A DNA stretch of 43,083 nt, from positions 83,134 through 126,216 of the forward strand of contig JAFQHN010000001.1 of assembly GCA_017397935.1 (NCBI GenBank), read 5' to 3'. Shown here in pieces: positions 1 to 7,120 of this stretch; position 1 is the stretch's first letter; every line of letters starts with the position of its first letter. The DNA comes from Bacillota bacterium (GTDB lineage: Bacteria; Bacillota; Dehalobacteriia; UBA4068; UBA4997). Below the pieces are notes generated by a model that worked only from the letters and a program-made list of their open reading frames with translations, did no database searches and was not told the DNA's origin. Both the position numbers and the translations under genes were made by a program.

Positions 1-2
1 AC

Positions 3-38
3 GTGAATGAGCTGGCACGGCTGCTGCTGCTGGACTGA
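3..38 (+). CDS. C-terminal tail of an upstream gene (partial)
   Basis: An open frame enters from the left edge and ends VNELARLLLLD-TGA at 36-38. The leucine-rich tail and the following ribosome site at about 55-61 for the next small gene are compatible with the end of a real upstream CDS. Only 11 codons are visible, so neither the family nor the reading frame can be confirmed. Confidence 0.4.
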   Translation: MNELARLLLLD

Positions 39-71
39 CAGACCGGGCGAAGATAAGGAAGCGGAACTACA

Positions 72-252
72 ATGACTATTGGTGAAGCGGCATATTTTGG
101 ATTGCAGTTGCTTACTGTGTTGTCCTGGGTATTGCTGTTGTTGCTATTTTTTCACTGTTAAGATAGCCGTTAAAGCGGCTTTGCGGGAATATGACCGGGA
201 AAAAAACGCAGCAAGGAAAGATGCTGTGGCGGCGGACGAAAAGAAAGAATAA
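72..252 (+). pseudogene. small membrane protein, frameshifted paralogue of the next gene
   Basis: ATG at 72 follows AAGGAAG (55-61) and encodes a 29-residue hydrophobic peptide, MTIGEAAYFG followed by a Leu/Val/Phe-rich segment, stopping at 159-161. Just after the T6 run (147-152) the +1 frame continues with KIAVKAALREYDREKNA and ends at TAA 250-252. That tail is almost identical to the C-terminus of the gene at 290-439. One surplus base at or beside the T run therefore splits a single-pass membrane protein with a charged tail. It may be a decayed duplicate, or a gene expressed by slippage on the T tract; the sequence alone cannot tell. The function is unknown. Confidence 0.6.
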
Positions 253-289
253 TTGGGTAGAAAATAAGTAAGGAAAAGGAGGCAAAACT

Positions 290-439
290 ATGGGCGGAAC
301 CGGAACATTTTTGCTTTTTCAGTTTTTGTTTGTTATACTGGCCTGGGGACTCCTGTTTGTTGCAATCTTTTTTACCATTAAAACTGCCGTTAAAGCGGCC
401 TTGCGGGAATATGACCGGGAAAAGAATGCGGAGAAGTGA
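290..439 (+). CDS. 49-residue single-pass membrane protein, unknown function
   Basis: ATG at 290 lies 7 nt after a near-perfect AAAGGAGG (275-282). The 49-residue product has a short N-terminus, one hydrophobic helix (about residues 7-30, FLLFQFLFVILAWG...) and a basic/acidic tail, KTAVKAALREYDREKNAEK. It is too short for routine gene callers but has a good ribosome site and an intact frame, and its tail is conserved in the neighbouring copy at 72-252. I do not recognise the family. The conserved tail suggests a cytoplasmic interaction surface (inference). Confidence 0.65.
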   Translation: MGGTGTFLLFQFLFVILAWGLLFVAIFFTIKTAVKAALREYDREKNAEK

Positions 440-479
440 GATGTCGTGGTGGTGAGTGAGATAAGGCTGGCTGTTGGCT

Positions 480-735
480 GGTAAAAAGAATGCAGTAAAT
501 GAAATTGCGGCGGCTGTTCAACAGAGTAAGTTGATTGTTGGGCGTAAAGCGAGAGTAGTTTGGTACAAAAAATGCAGCGAGGTAAAATATCGCTGCGGTG
601 GGTGAGAAAAGGCTGATTGTTGGGCATAACACAAAAATAGATTAGGTAAAAAAATGCAGTGGGGTAAAATATCGCTGCGGTGGATGAGATTAGGGTTAAT
701 TGTTGATTGTATATAAAACATAATAAGGTATAAAA
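480..735 (+). repeat. ~82-bp tandem repeat array upstream of serS
   Basis: The motif GGTAYAAAAAATGCAG (variants) recurs at 480, 562, 645 and 727, a spacing of 82, 83 and 82 bp. Units 2 and 3 contain a hairpin, GCAGCGA(574-580)/TCGCTGC(590-596) and GCAGTG(656-661)/CGCTGC(672-677). The T-to-C-type changes in the stems keep pairing through G-U. The A-tract before each hairpin becomes a T-tract on the minus strand, so the units look like minus-strand terminators. The last unit runs into the presumed serS promoter/leader. There is no gene in 440-753. Confidence 0.7.
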
Positions 736-753
736 TATTTAGGAGGAATTATC

Positions 754-2028
754 ATGTTAGATTCGAAATTTGTGGCTGCCAATCCGGAATTGGTGGTGGA
801 GAAGCTGAGAAAACGCAATATTGAGGTGGATTTGACCGCATTTTTGCAGGCCGAGGCTGACCGCAAGCAGGGTTTGGCCGAGGTGGAGCTGATGAAGGCC
901 GAGAAAAATGCTGTATCCAAGGAGATTGGCGTTTTGAAGAAGAACGGCCAGGATGCCACCGAGATTATGGAGAAGATGCGTGCGCTGGGTGATAAGATCA
1001 CCGAGCTGGACAACAAGGTGCGTGAGGCGGAGGAAACTATCCGCACGGCTTTGCTGGCTATTCCGAATATCCCGAATGAGACGGTGCCTTTTGGTAACTC
1101 GGATGCGGACAACCCGGTGCAGCGCCAGTGGGGTGAGATTCCGCAGATCGAAAACCCGAAGCCGCATTGGGAAGTGGCTACTGATTTGGGTATTTTGGAT
1201 TTTGAACGGGCTGCCAAAATCTCCGGCGCGCGTTTTACCGTTTACCGTGGTTTGGGTGCCAGATTGGAGCGCGCGGTGTATAACTTCTTCCTGGATACGC
1301 ATACCTCCAAGACTTATGTGGAGATCTTCCCGCCTTATATGGTGAACAGCAAGGCGATGACCGGTACCGGCCAGCTGCCCAAGTTTGCCGAGGATATGTT
1401 CCATGTGGAGGGTACGGATTATTATTTGATCCCCACGGCGGAGGTGCCGGTGACCAACCTGTATGCCGATGAGATTTTGGACGGCGAGAAGCTGCCTATC
1501 CATCATTGTGCATATTCGGCCTGCTTCCGTGCCGAGGCCGGTTCTGCCGGGCGTGATACCCGTGGTATTATTCGTCAGCACCAGTTTAATAAGGTGGAAT
1601 TGGTTAAGTTCTGCCGCCCGGAGGATAGCTATGATGAGTTGGAGGCGCTGACGCATGACGCCGAGGTGCTGCTGCAAATGCTGGGCCTGCCTTATCAGGT
1701 GGTTACCCTGTGCGGCGGTGATTTGGGTTTCAGCTCGGCCAAGACTTATGATATTGAGGTTTATATGGCCGGTGCCGGCATCTACCGTGAGATTTCCTCT
1801 TGCTCTAACTTTGAGGATTATCAGGCTCGCCGTGCCAATATCCGCTTCCGCCGTGATGCCAAGAGCAAGCCGGAGTACGTGCATACTCTGAACGGCAGCG
1901 GTTTGGCGGTTGGCCGTACTGTTGCTGCTATTTTGGAGAATTGCCAGCAGCCTGACGGCAGCGTAAAGGTGCCTGAGGTTTTGGTAAAATATATGGGCGG
2001 CGTGGAATATATTACCAAGCAGGACTAA
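754..2028 (+). CDS. serS: seryl-tRNA synthetase
   Basis: Charges tRNA-Ser with serine using ATP in the cytoplasm. The 424-residue length is normal for bacterial SerRS. The N-terminal ~105 residues are the charged helical arm that binds the long variable arm of tRNA-Ser. Class II motif 2 is seen around residues 256-280 ([14 protein letters not shown]) and motif 3 near residues 380-396 ([16 protein letters not shown]). The start is chosen because AGGAGG sits 7 nt upstream. No T-box leader signature (AGGGTGGNACCGCG) is visible upstream. Two tRNA-Ser genes lie far downstream at 34,754-34,962. Confidence 0.98.
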   Translation: MLDSKFVAANPELVVEKLRKRNIEVDLTAFLQAEADRKQGLAEVELMKAEKNAVSKEIGVLKKNGQDATEIMEKMRALGDKITELDNKVREAEETIRTALLAIPNIPNETVPFGNSDADNPVQRQWGEIPQIENPKPHWEVATDLGILDFERAAKISGARFTVYRGLGARLERAVYNFFLDTHTSKTYVEIFPPYMVNSKAMTGTGQLPKFAEDMFHVEGTDYYLIPTAEVPVTNLYADEILDGEKLPIHHCAYSACFRAEAGSAGRDTRGIIRQHQFNKVELVKFCRPEDSYDELEALTHDAEVLLQMLGLPYQVVTLCGGDLGFSSAKTYDIEVYMAGAGIYREISSCSNFEDYQARRANIRFRRDAKSKPEYVHTLNGSGLAVGRTVAAILENCQQPDGSVKVPEVLVKYMGGVEYITKQD

Positions 2029-2049
2029 GAGTTATCAAAACACGGCTAT

Positions 2050-2098
2050 AAATTTTGGCTGAAAAAATGTGGTTAAAAAAATGTGGCTGAAAAATGTG
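2050..2098 (+). repeat. short tandem repeat between serS and fabK
   Basis: The motif TGGCTGAAAAAATG is repeated three times with small changes (TGGTTAAAAAAATG, TGGCTGAAAAATG). The last copy runs up to the fabK ribosome site TAGGAGAG. It is probably slippage-derived; no function can be read from it. Confidence 0.6.
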
Positions 2099-2111
2099 AT
2101 AGGAGAGAAAA

Positions 2112-3059
2112 ATGACAATAAAAAGTAGATTATGTAAGGATTTGGGGTTAAAATACCCGATTTTTCAGGGCGGCATGGCGCATATTTCTACCGGGCGCAT
2201 GGCTGCGGCCAGCAGTAATGCCGGTGGTTTGGGTCTGATTTGCAGCAGCGGATTGTCTGCCGCGCAGGTGGCCGAGGAGGTGGCGCTGTGCAAGCAGCTG
2301 ACCGATAAGCCTTTTGGCGTGAATTTGATGCTGCAAAGCCCGGAGATCGACGATATTGTGCAGGTGGTGCTGGACAACAAGGTGCCGGTGGTGACCACGG
2401 GCGCTGGCGACCCCAGCCGTTTTATGCCGGCCCTGCTGGCTGCGGGAGTGAAGGTTATACCCGTTATCCCCCACGTGCGGGCGGCGCAGAAGGCCGAAAA
2501 GCTGGGTGCTTATGCCGTGGTGGCCGAGGGTACCGAATCGGGCGGGCATATTGGTGAGATGACCACGCTGGCGCTGGTGCCGCAGGTTATTAAGGCGGTG
2601 AATATTCCCGTTTTGGCTGCGGGCGGTATTGCTGACGGCAAATCTATGGCGGCGATGATGCTGCTGGGGGCTGCCGGTGTGCAGATGGGCACGGTTTTTT
2701 TGGTGGCCGACGAATGCCCGATTGATGATGCCTATAAGCAGCGTGTGCTGGAAGCAGCCGATACCGATACCATGGTGACCGGGCGCGGGACTTCTCATGT
2801 GGTGAGGGCGCTGAAAAACCCGATGATGCAGAAATATGCCGAGCTGGAAAAGCAGGACGGCACCGAGGATGAGCGCAACGCCCTGGCCGGGGGTGCGCTG
2901 TATAAGGCGGTGCATGGCGATATGGAGGGCGGCTGCATTATGGCCGGGCAGATTGCCGGCATGGTGAGAGGCGGCGGCACGATCGGCGGCATTATGGAGA
3001 GAATTGTGGCTGAGGCCGAGGAAACGCTGGGCACGGCAGGTAATTTGCTGGGCGAGTGA
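2112..3059 (+). CDS. fabK: FabK-type enoyl-ACP reductase / nitronate monooxygenase family flavoprotein
   Basis: A 315-residue TIM-barrel FMN protein. Family signatures are visible in order: PIFQGGMAHIS near residue 20, SNAGGLGLI near 38, PFGVNLML near 70, TTGAGDPS near 95, EGTESGGHIGEMTT near 140 and AAGGIADG near 178. FabK reduces trans-2-enoyl-ACP in fatty-acid synthesis with NAD(P)H; close relatives oxidise alkyl nitronates. The sequence resembles the FabK side, but no other fab gene is adjacent, so the assignment to fatty-acid synthesis is inferred from similarity rather than context. It follows serS by 83 bp and may be read from the same transcript. Confidence 0.8.
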   Translation: MTIKSRLCKDLGLKYPIFQGGMAHISTGRMAAASSNAGGLGLICSSGLSAAQVAEEVALCKQLTDKPFGVNLMLQSPEIDDIVQVVLDNKVPVVTTGAGDPSRFMPALLAAGVKVIPVIPHVRAAQKAEKLGAYAVVAEGTESGGHIGEMTTLALVPQVIKAVNIPVLAAGGIADGKSMAAMMLLGAAGVQMGTVFLVADECPIDDAYKQRVLEAADTDTMVTGRGTSHVVRALKNPMMQKYAELEKQDGTEDERNALAGGALYKAVHGDMEGGCIMAGQIAGMVRGGGTIGGIMERIVAEAEETLGTAGNLLGE

Positions 3060-3470
3060 TTTTAAGCATAATCTACTTTGGATGGATTGTCGAGGGCTGC
3101 TTGGCGGCGTTATGCGGCAGGAAGAAAGTAGGTAGGTATAAAAAATGCCGGAAAAGCTTATTGTAAGGCGGAGTAAAAGGTGAATTGCGGAATTACGGAG
3201 CAAGTGTAAAGTGAATTAGGTACAAAATAAACCGAACTATTTTTGATATCTTGCTGAAAAATATTTCTGCCAAGGTGTGCGGTAGGAAGAAAGTTGATAT
3301 GTATAAAAAATGCCGAAAAAGCTTATCGTAAGGCGAAGTAAAAGGGGAAATGCCGAATTATGAGATAAGAAAAAAGTAGGTAGGTATAAAATAAGCCTAA
3401 CACTTTTTGTGACTTGTCAAGGTGTTGTATGGCGGTATTGCGAGGCAGGCACAGAGTAGATATGTATAAA
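3060..3470. repeat. five-unit ~82-bp tandem array between fabK and the ABC operon
   Basis: Units marked by GTAGRTAYGTATAAAAAA (variants) begin at 3128, 3211, 3293, 3375 and 3456, spaced 83, 82, 82 and 81 bp. Units 1 and 3 are most alike (ATGCCG plus AAGCTTAT plus AAGGCG, at 3145 and 3310). On the minus strand each unit ends with a T-tract (GCATTTTTTATACC), and the fifth unit is the functional terminator at 3472-3515. The others look like decayed copies of it. The first bases after fabK (TTTTAAGCATAA...) are also shared with the region after the PiT gene. There is no coding signal in this stretch. Confidence 0.75.
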
Positions 3471-3471
3471 A

Positions 3472-3515
3472 AACCCGGTGGGCGCTGTTTGAGTGGGCGT
3501 TCACCGGGTTTTTGT
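3472..3515. terminator. bidirectional Rho-independent terminator
   Basis: Arms AACCCGGTG (3472-3480) and CACCGGGTT (3502-3510) are followed by TTTTTG on the plus strand and preceded by an A-tract, which gives a T-tract on the minus strand. It lies between convergent fabK and the ABC importer operon and can serve both. Confidence 0.85.
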
Positions 3516-3553
3516 TTTTATATGGGGAGTTTTATGCGGAAGTAACTGCGGAA

Positions 3554-4327
3554 TCAACTGCGGAGGACCGAGCGCAGGAAGCTTTTTAAGCGGTCACTTT
3601 GGGGGGTATCGAAGATTTGCCGGGGGGTGCCTTGCTCTACGATGCGGCCGTCGGCCATGAAAATTACACGGTCAGCCACCTCTTTGGCAAAGCCCATTTC
3701 ATGCGTCACCACCAGCATGGTCATTTGGTCCTCGGCCAGCTTTTTCATAACGGCCAGAACCTCGCCGGTGATTTCAGGGTCTAAGGCGGAGGTGGGCTCA
3801 TCGAAAAGCATAACGGCAGGGTGCATGGCCAGGCCGCGGGCGATGGCTACACGCTGTTTTTGGCCGCCGGAGAGCATGGCGGGGTAAGAATCCTCTTTGC
3901 CGCTTAAATCCACCATGGCCAGCAGGCACTTGGCTTCGGCTTCGGCCCGGGCTTTGGCGATTTTTTTGACCTTGATGGGGGCGTAAGTGATGTTACGCAG
4001 GCAGGTCATGTGGGGGAAGAGGTTGAAATGCTGGAAAATCATGCCTAAATCACTGCAAATACGGCGAATCTCCTTATCGGAAACATAGATGGCTTTATCC
4101 TGCGGGGTGGACACCAGAGTTTTGCCGTTGATGATGATTTCGCCGCTGTTAATTTGCTCCAAATAATTGATGGAGCGCAGCAGGGTGCTTTTGCCGCTGC
4201 CGGAGGGGCCGATGATGGCAATAGTTTCGCCGCGGTTGACCGTCAGCGACACATCCGAAAGGGCGGTAAAATCACCGAACTGCTTGTTGATATGTTTGAC
4301 CTCAATGATGGGGCTGTTGTCAGTCAT
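3554..4327 (-). CDS. polar amino-acid ABC transporter ATP-binding protein (GlnQ/HisP family)
   Basis: Cytoplasmic ATPase that powers import of a polar amino acid. The 257-residue protein has Walker [10 protein letters not shown] at residues 40-48, signature LSGGQKQR near 152 and Walker [12 protein letters not shown] near 172, followed by the H-loop in VVTHEMGF. The insert after the Q-loop ([16 protein letters not shown]) is typical of the GlnQ subgroup. AAGGAGG lies 7 nt before the ATG at 4327. It starts 12 bp after the permease stop and is last in a binding protein-permease-ATPase operon. The substrate cannot be read from the sequence. Confidence 0.95.
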   Translation of the reverse strand: MTDNSPIIEVKHINKQFGDFTALSDVSLTVNRGETIAIIGPSGSGKSTLLRSINYLEQINSGEIIINGKTLVSTPQDKAIYVSDKEIRRICSDLGMIFQHFNLFPHMTCLRNITYAPIKVKKIAKARAEAEAKCLLAMVDLSGKEDSYPAMLSGGQKQRVAIARGLAMHPAVMLFDEPTSALDPEITGEVLAVMKKLAEDQMTMLVVTHEMGFAKEVADRVIFMADGRIVEQGTPRQIFDTPQSDRLKSFLRSVLRS

Positions 4328-4339
4328 ATTGGCACCTCC

Positions 4340-5011
4340 TTAACGGTTGCAGCGGACTTCGTGCCTGGATAATTTGTCCTCGAAACGGTAAGACAGCTTG
4401 GTAAGCACGGCGTTCAATATCAGATAAATGATGGCGGCCACCAGATAAGCCATAACGCTGCCGTCACGGTTGACGGCGGCACGGGAGTTTTTCATCAAAT
4501 CAGCCACGCCCAGAACGGAAACCAGCGCGGTATCCTTGACCAGCGTAATCATCTCATTGGTGACGGAGGGGAGAACGCGCTTGATGGCCTGCGGGATGAT
4601 GATGTCAAACATGGTCTGGAATTTGTTAAGACCCAGACAGATAGAGGCCTCGTACTGACCGCGCTCGATGGAGCCGATGCCGCCGCGGTAAATCTCGGAG
4701 AGGTAAGCGGCGTAATTGAGCACAAAGGTGATGATGGCGGCAGGCAGGGCGTCTATGCGCAGGCCGAAATAAATGGGCAGCATAAAGTAAATGAAGAATA
4801 ATTGCAGCATAAGCGGAGTGCCGCGGAAGATGAACACATAAGCGCGGCAGGCCCAGCGCACCGGCAGAACTTTGCTGTCGCTGCCGAGGGCCAGCGGCAA
4901 ACCCAGCGGAATGGCGAAAATCAGCGTCATAAAGAACATGACCACGATAATTTTGGTGCCCTGTAACAGGGCCGGTAAAATCAGCAGTATGTAATCGAAG
5001 GTTTCGGACAT
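4340..5011 (-). CDS. polar amino-acid ABC transporter permease
   Basis: Inner-membrane subunit of the HisM/GlnP family, 223 residues with about five membrane helices. It shows the FRGTPLMLQLFF motif near residue 75 and the cytoplasmic EAA-like loop (YRGGIGSIERGQYEAS) that contacts the ATPase. I chose the ATG at 5011 because AAGGA lies 9 nt upstream; an in-frame non-ATG start three codons earlier would overlap that spacing. It pairs with the ATPase 12 bp downstream and is separated from the binding protein by 124 bp containing a hairpin. Confidence 0.93.
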   Translation of the reverse strand: MSETFDYILLILPALLQGTKIIVVMFFMTLIFAIPLGLPLALGSDSKVLPVRWACRAYVFIFRGTPLMLQLFFIYFMLPIYFGLRIDALPAAIITFVLNYAAYLSEIYRGGIGSIERGQYEASICLGLNKFQTMFDIIIPQAIKRVLPSVTNEMITLVKDTALVSVLGVADLMKNSRAAVNRDGSVMAYLVAAIIYLILNAVLTKLSYRFEDKLSRHEVRCNR

Positions 5012-5071
5012 AAAACTCAATCCTTATATGTATAATCAGGGGATGTGTGAGGTTATTATTAAAGCCAACAA

Positions 5072-5105
5072 TGCGGCAAGGCCGAGATTGGGTGACCTTG
5101 CCGCA
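5072..5105 (-). promoter_or_regulatory. intra-operon stem-loop between binding protein and permease
   Basis: TGCGGCAAGG (5072-5081) pairs perfectly with CCTTGCCGCA (5096-5105). No long T-tract follows on the minus strand. Such hairpins after binding-protein genes commonly protect the upstream mRNA or partly stop transcription, giving more binding protein than permease; that role is inferred here. Confidence 0.7.
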
Positions 5106-5135
5106 AAATATGTACTTGGTTTGACGGTTTATGGT

Positions 5136-5972
5136 TTATTCGTAATCTTCCAGAATTACGATGTTGGTGCCGAACCATTTGTCGGAGATTTCAGCAGCCT
5201 TGCCGTTATCAATCAGAGTCTGCAAAGCTTCGTTGATTTTATCGGCAACATCGGTTTCGCCCTGGCGGCAGCCGATTGCGTAGAAGTCATCACCGAAGTT
5301 GTAATCAGCCACTACCATCTCGCCGCCCATATTGGCGTTTTTATACTCGCCCAGTACCTGGTCTACAACGATGGCCTGTACGCGGCCGCCCTGCATAGCC
5401 AACAGAGCTTCATCATAGGTGGGGTACTCAGTTACATTGGCGGAGAAGGTGTCCCAGGCTTCGTTGGCCATCATGGTTTCCAGCGCGGCGCTGCCGGCCT
5501 GGGTTGCCATGGTGATGTTTTGCAAATCATCAACGGTGGTTACGGCCAAATCTTTATCGAGAGTCATAATTACGATTTTGTTGTTGAGGTATTTCTTGGT
5601 CAGCGCCATGCTCTCCTGACGCTCTGCGGTGGCGGACATACCGTTCCAGATGCAGTCGATGTTCTTGCTGGACAGCTCCATTTCCTTGGCATCCCAGCTG
5701 ATGGGCTGGAATTTAACATCTACGCCCAGCACCTCGCCGGTGGCAACGGCCAGGTCGATATCAAAGCCAACCAGATTGTTCTCGGCATCACGGAAGCCCA
5801 TGGGAGCAAAGGTATCATCCAGACCGACAACGAGCTCACCCTTTTCCTGAATGTAAGCCCAACCGGTGGCAGCATCGTCACCGCCCTTATCAGCGGGGGC
5901 ATCACCGCCGCAGCCGGCCATCAGGCCCATGGTCAACATCAAGCAGCTAAACAGCATCAAAAGTTTCTTCAT
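5136..5972 (-). CDS. extracellular amino-acid-binding lipoprotein of the ABC importer
   Basis: Family 3 solute-binding protein, 278 residues. The N-terminus is a lipoprotein signal peptide (MKKLLMLFSC...) with lipobox LMAG-C and lipid-modified Cys21. The mature domain contains the family hallmarks GELVVGLDDTFAPMGF, NLVGFDIDLA and the EYPTYDEALLAMQGGRVQA region of the second lobe. It is the first gene of the importer operon and has the strong promoter at 6058-6086. The ligand is probably a polar amino acid; glutamine, glutamate, cystine and basic amino acids cannot be separated by eye. Confidence 0.95.
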   Translation of the reverse strand: MKKLLMLFSCLMLTMGLMAGCGGDAPADKGGDDAATGWAYIQEKGELVVGLDDTFAPMGFRDAENNLVGFDIDLAVATGEVLGVDVKFQPISWDAKEMELSSKNIDCIWNGMSATAERQESMALTKKYLNNKIVIMTLDKDLAVTTVDDLQNITMATQAGSAALETMMANEAWDTFSANVTEYPTYDEALLAMQGGRVQAIVVDQVLGEYKNANMGGEMVVADYNFGDDFYAIGCRQGETDVADKINEALQTLIDNGKAAEISDKWFGTNIVILEDYE

Positions 5973-6057
5973 TTTATATACCCACTTTCTGTAAAAAATT
6001 TGGCATTTTGGGCGGCCGAACAGTCGCCCTTGTTTAATGCTTTATCTCGTTAAAGTG

Positions 6058-6086
6058 ATAATAGCATAATAAGGCGCAGATGTCAA
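6058..6086 (-). promoter_or_regulatory. sigma-70-type promoter of the ABC importer operon
   Basis: On the minus strand a perfect -35 TTGACA (6086-6081) is followed by a 17-bp spacer and -10 TATTAT (6063-6058), about 86 bp before the binding-protein start. Confidence 0.85.
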
Positions 6087-6118
6087 GAGTTTTTGATAAA
6101 AAAATTTTGAAATAAACA

Positions 6119-6147
6119 TTGCAAAAGGGAAATATTTATGCTATAAT
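6119..6147 (+). promoter_or_regulatory. promoter of tRNA-Pro
   Basis: TTGCAA (6119-6124), a 17-bp spacer, then a perfect TATAAT (6142-6147). The tRNA starts 13 bp after the -10 box. It is divergent from the ABC operon promoter, 33 bp away. Confidence 0.85.
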
Positions 6148-6159
6148 ATTAAAGCTTGA

Positions 6160-6236
6160 CGAGGTGTGGCTCAGTTTGGTAGAGCGCTGCGTTCGGGACG
6201 CAGAGGCCGCAGGTTCGAATCCTGTCACCTCGACCA
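6160..6236 (+). tRNA. tRNA-Pro (CGG)
   Basis: A 77-nt cloverleaf with acceptor stem CGAGGTG/CACCTCG, D-loop CTCAGTTTGGTAGAG, anticodon stem CTGCG/CGCAG with loop TTCGGGA (anticodon CGG, reads CCG) and T-arm GGTTCGAATCC. CCA is encoded (6234-6236). The last 17 bases before the final A (6219-6235) are repeated exactly at 6392-6408. Confidence 0.97.
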
Positions 6237-6240
6237 TAAA

Positions 6241-6277
6241 AAATAAGGCAGTGCCGCAGGTGCTGCCTTATTTTTTT
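6241..6277 (+). terminator. terminator of tRNA-Pro
   Basis: AAATAAGGCAG (6241-6251) pairs with CTGCCTTATTT (6263-6273), followed by a T-tract. It begins 5 nt after the CCA end. Confidence 0.9.
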
Positions 6278-6290
6278 ATATTGCTGTGGT

Positions 6291-6408
6291 GGATGAGAAC
6301 CGTAGGTGAGATGTGCGAGGCCCTAAGAGGGCGAGCCTTCGGCGAAGGCCGATTAGCGTGGCCGAGCCATGCCCGAGCGCAGCGAGCGGCTATCCTGTCA
6401 CCTCGACC
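6291..6408 (+). repeat. tRNA-end-duplicating repeat, copy A
   Basis: Starts GGATGAGAACC (6291-6301), continues through a G/C-rich, hairpin-forming segment (GCCTTC-GGC-GAAGGC; CGAGCGCAGCGAGCG) and ends with a 17-bp exact copy (6392-6408) of the tRNA-Pro 3' end. The distance from the original tRNA end is 173 bp. The same core order and start occur beside tRNA-Arg at 34,473-34,583, ending there in that tRNA's own 3' end. It contains no ORF worth calling. Confidence 0.75.
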
Positions 6409-6420
6409 GGGTGAAATAAT

Positions 6421-6477
6421 AAAGCACCATCCTTATCTGCACAGAATAAACAGGCTGCACAGGGAATGGTGCTTTTT
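6421..6477. terminator. bidirectional terminator after repeat A
   Basis: AAAGCACCAT (6421-6430) pairs with ATGGTGCTTT (6466-6475); T5 follows on plus, and an A/T-rich tail on minus. It directly follows the stop of the minus-strand XRE gene. Its AAAGCACC arm resembles the terminator beside repeat copy B. Confidence 0.75.
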
Positions 6478-6682
6478 ATTCGGTATCCTTGCGGTACTCG
6501 ATAATATCGGATATATCGCAATCTAAAATAAAGCAAAGGGTGTCCAGCGTTTTCAGCGTGATATTCTTGCCGTGCCTGATACGGTGCAGAATATTGGCGG
6601 AAACGCCTTCTTTATATATCAGATGATATTCGGTAATGTTCTTTTTGATTAAAGTTTGGTAAAAGGGTTGATAGCTTATCAT
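6476..6682 (-). CDS. short XRE/Cro-CI-type repressor (HTH_26-like)
   Basis: A 68-residue protein starting MISYQPFYQTLIKK; the longer open frame upstream crosses the promoter region, so I use ATG 6682. The pattern K-N-I-T-x-Y-x-L, GVSANILHRIRHGKNIT and LDTLCFILDCDISDIIEY is that of a compact phage-type HTH domain with nothing added. It is divergent from the small gene at 6780. Two AATATATTGA sites lie between them, as expected of an autoregulating repressor. It probably controls its neighbour and itself (inference). Confidence 0.85.
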   Translation of the reverse strand: MISYQPFYQTLIKKNITEYHLIYKEGVSANILHRIRHGKNITLKTLDTLCFILDCDISDIIEYRKDTE

Positions 6683-6713
6683 TATAATCACCGAATTGAG
6701 AATAACACAACTT

Positions 6714-6748
6714 AATATATTGACTATGCCCAATATATTGAGTATAAT
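6714..6748 (+). promoter_or_regulatory. promoter with twin operator for the 6780 gene
   Basis: TTGACT (6720-6725), 17-bp spacer, TATAAT (6743-6748). Two copies of AATATATTGA, at 6714-6723 and 6732-6741, lie 18 bp apart, one overlapping the -35 and one filling the spacer. The placement would let the adjacent XRE protein block RNA polymerase. Confidence 0.75.
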
Positions 6749-6779
6749 GCAATTAAAAGCGGATATTGGGGTGATTATT

Positions 6780-6971
6780 ATGGATGAATACAGGAAGCCG
6801 TATTTTATTTTGTGGAGGGGGATTGACGAGGCGCTGGCGGCCATGCAGGAACAGAACTATGTGTGGGCTGTTAATGTGCTGATTAAGGCGCAGCAGGCGG
6901 CCGAGGATGCTTATATAGAGGAAAATGAATCGGCTGTAATTGTTAAGCATGATTTTCGGCCGGTGCCGTGA
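6780..6971 (+). CDS. small conserved-looking protein, unknown function
   Basis: A 63-residue acidic helical protein starting MDEYRKPYFILWRGIDEALAAM, with ATG 6780 after GGGGTGA. It contains an amphipathic helix pair (EALAAMQEQNYVWAV... and KAQQAAEDAYIEE). Proteins of this look are common hypothetical products beside phage-type repressors in gut Firmicutes (recollection, unverified). It is divergent from the XRE gene and ends just before the terminator at 6975. No enzymatic motif is visible; it may be an antirepressor or a partner of the XRE protein, but that is speculation. Confidence 0.7.
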   Translation: MDEYRKPYFILWRGIDEALAAMQEQNYVWAVNVLIKAQQAAEDAYIEENESAVIVKHDFRPVP

Positions 6972-6974
6972 TTT

Positions 6975-7009
6975 CTCCCTGCCGGGGGTGTGGTGGGGAG
7001 TATTTTTTT
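6975..7009 (+). terminator. terminator after the small gene
   Basis: CTCCCTGCC (6975-6983) pairs with GGTGGGGAG (6992-7000), including two G-U pairs, followed by TATTTTTTT. Confidence 0.75.
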
Positions 7010-7060
7010 GCTTATTTTGGCTTTTTTGGACAAAAAGTTATGTGGAAAAAGATAATTATG

Positions 7061-7089
7061 TTGAAATAACCGCCAATCAATATTATAAT
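7061..7089 (+). promoter_or_regulatory. likely promoter of the PiT gene
   Basis: TTGAAA (7061-7066), 17-bp spacer, TATAAT (7084-7089). It lies 32 bp upstream of the PhoP-like box array, so transcription from it would run through the boxes. Confidence 0.65.
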
Positions 7090-7120
7090 ATAATAGATGT
7101 ATTCTCTTTACGGTGAACAT

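Noticed and set aside
440-753. T-box or other riboswitch before serS
   Set aside because: No T-box consensus and no specifier loop; the hairpins present belong to the 82-bp repeat array.
757-1884. Long minus-strand open frame opposite serS
   Set aside because: It is the antisense shadow of a complete SerRS gene; its composition (His/Arg/Leu-rich) and lack of a ribosome site are typical of shadows.
2148-3203. 351-codon minus-strand frame opposite fabK
   Set aside because: Shadow of FabK, which has all its motifs; the frame also continues into the repeat array, where nothing is protein-like.
5028-6053. 341-codon plus-strand frame opposite the ABC binding protein
   Set aside because: Antisense to a clear lipoprotein gene and running through its promoter; no ribosome site.
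6219-6408. Second, degraded tRNA-Pro gene
   Set aside because: Only the 3' 17 bases are shared; the upstream part is the GGATGAGAACC core and cannot form a cloverleaf.
6119-6526. 135-codon frame across tRNA-Pro and its repeat
   Set aside because: It reads through a tRNA, two terminators and a structured repeat; not a protein gene.
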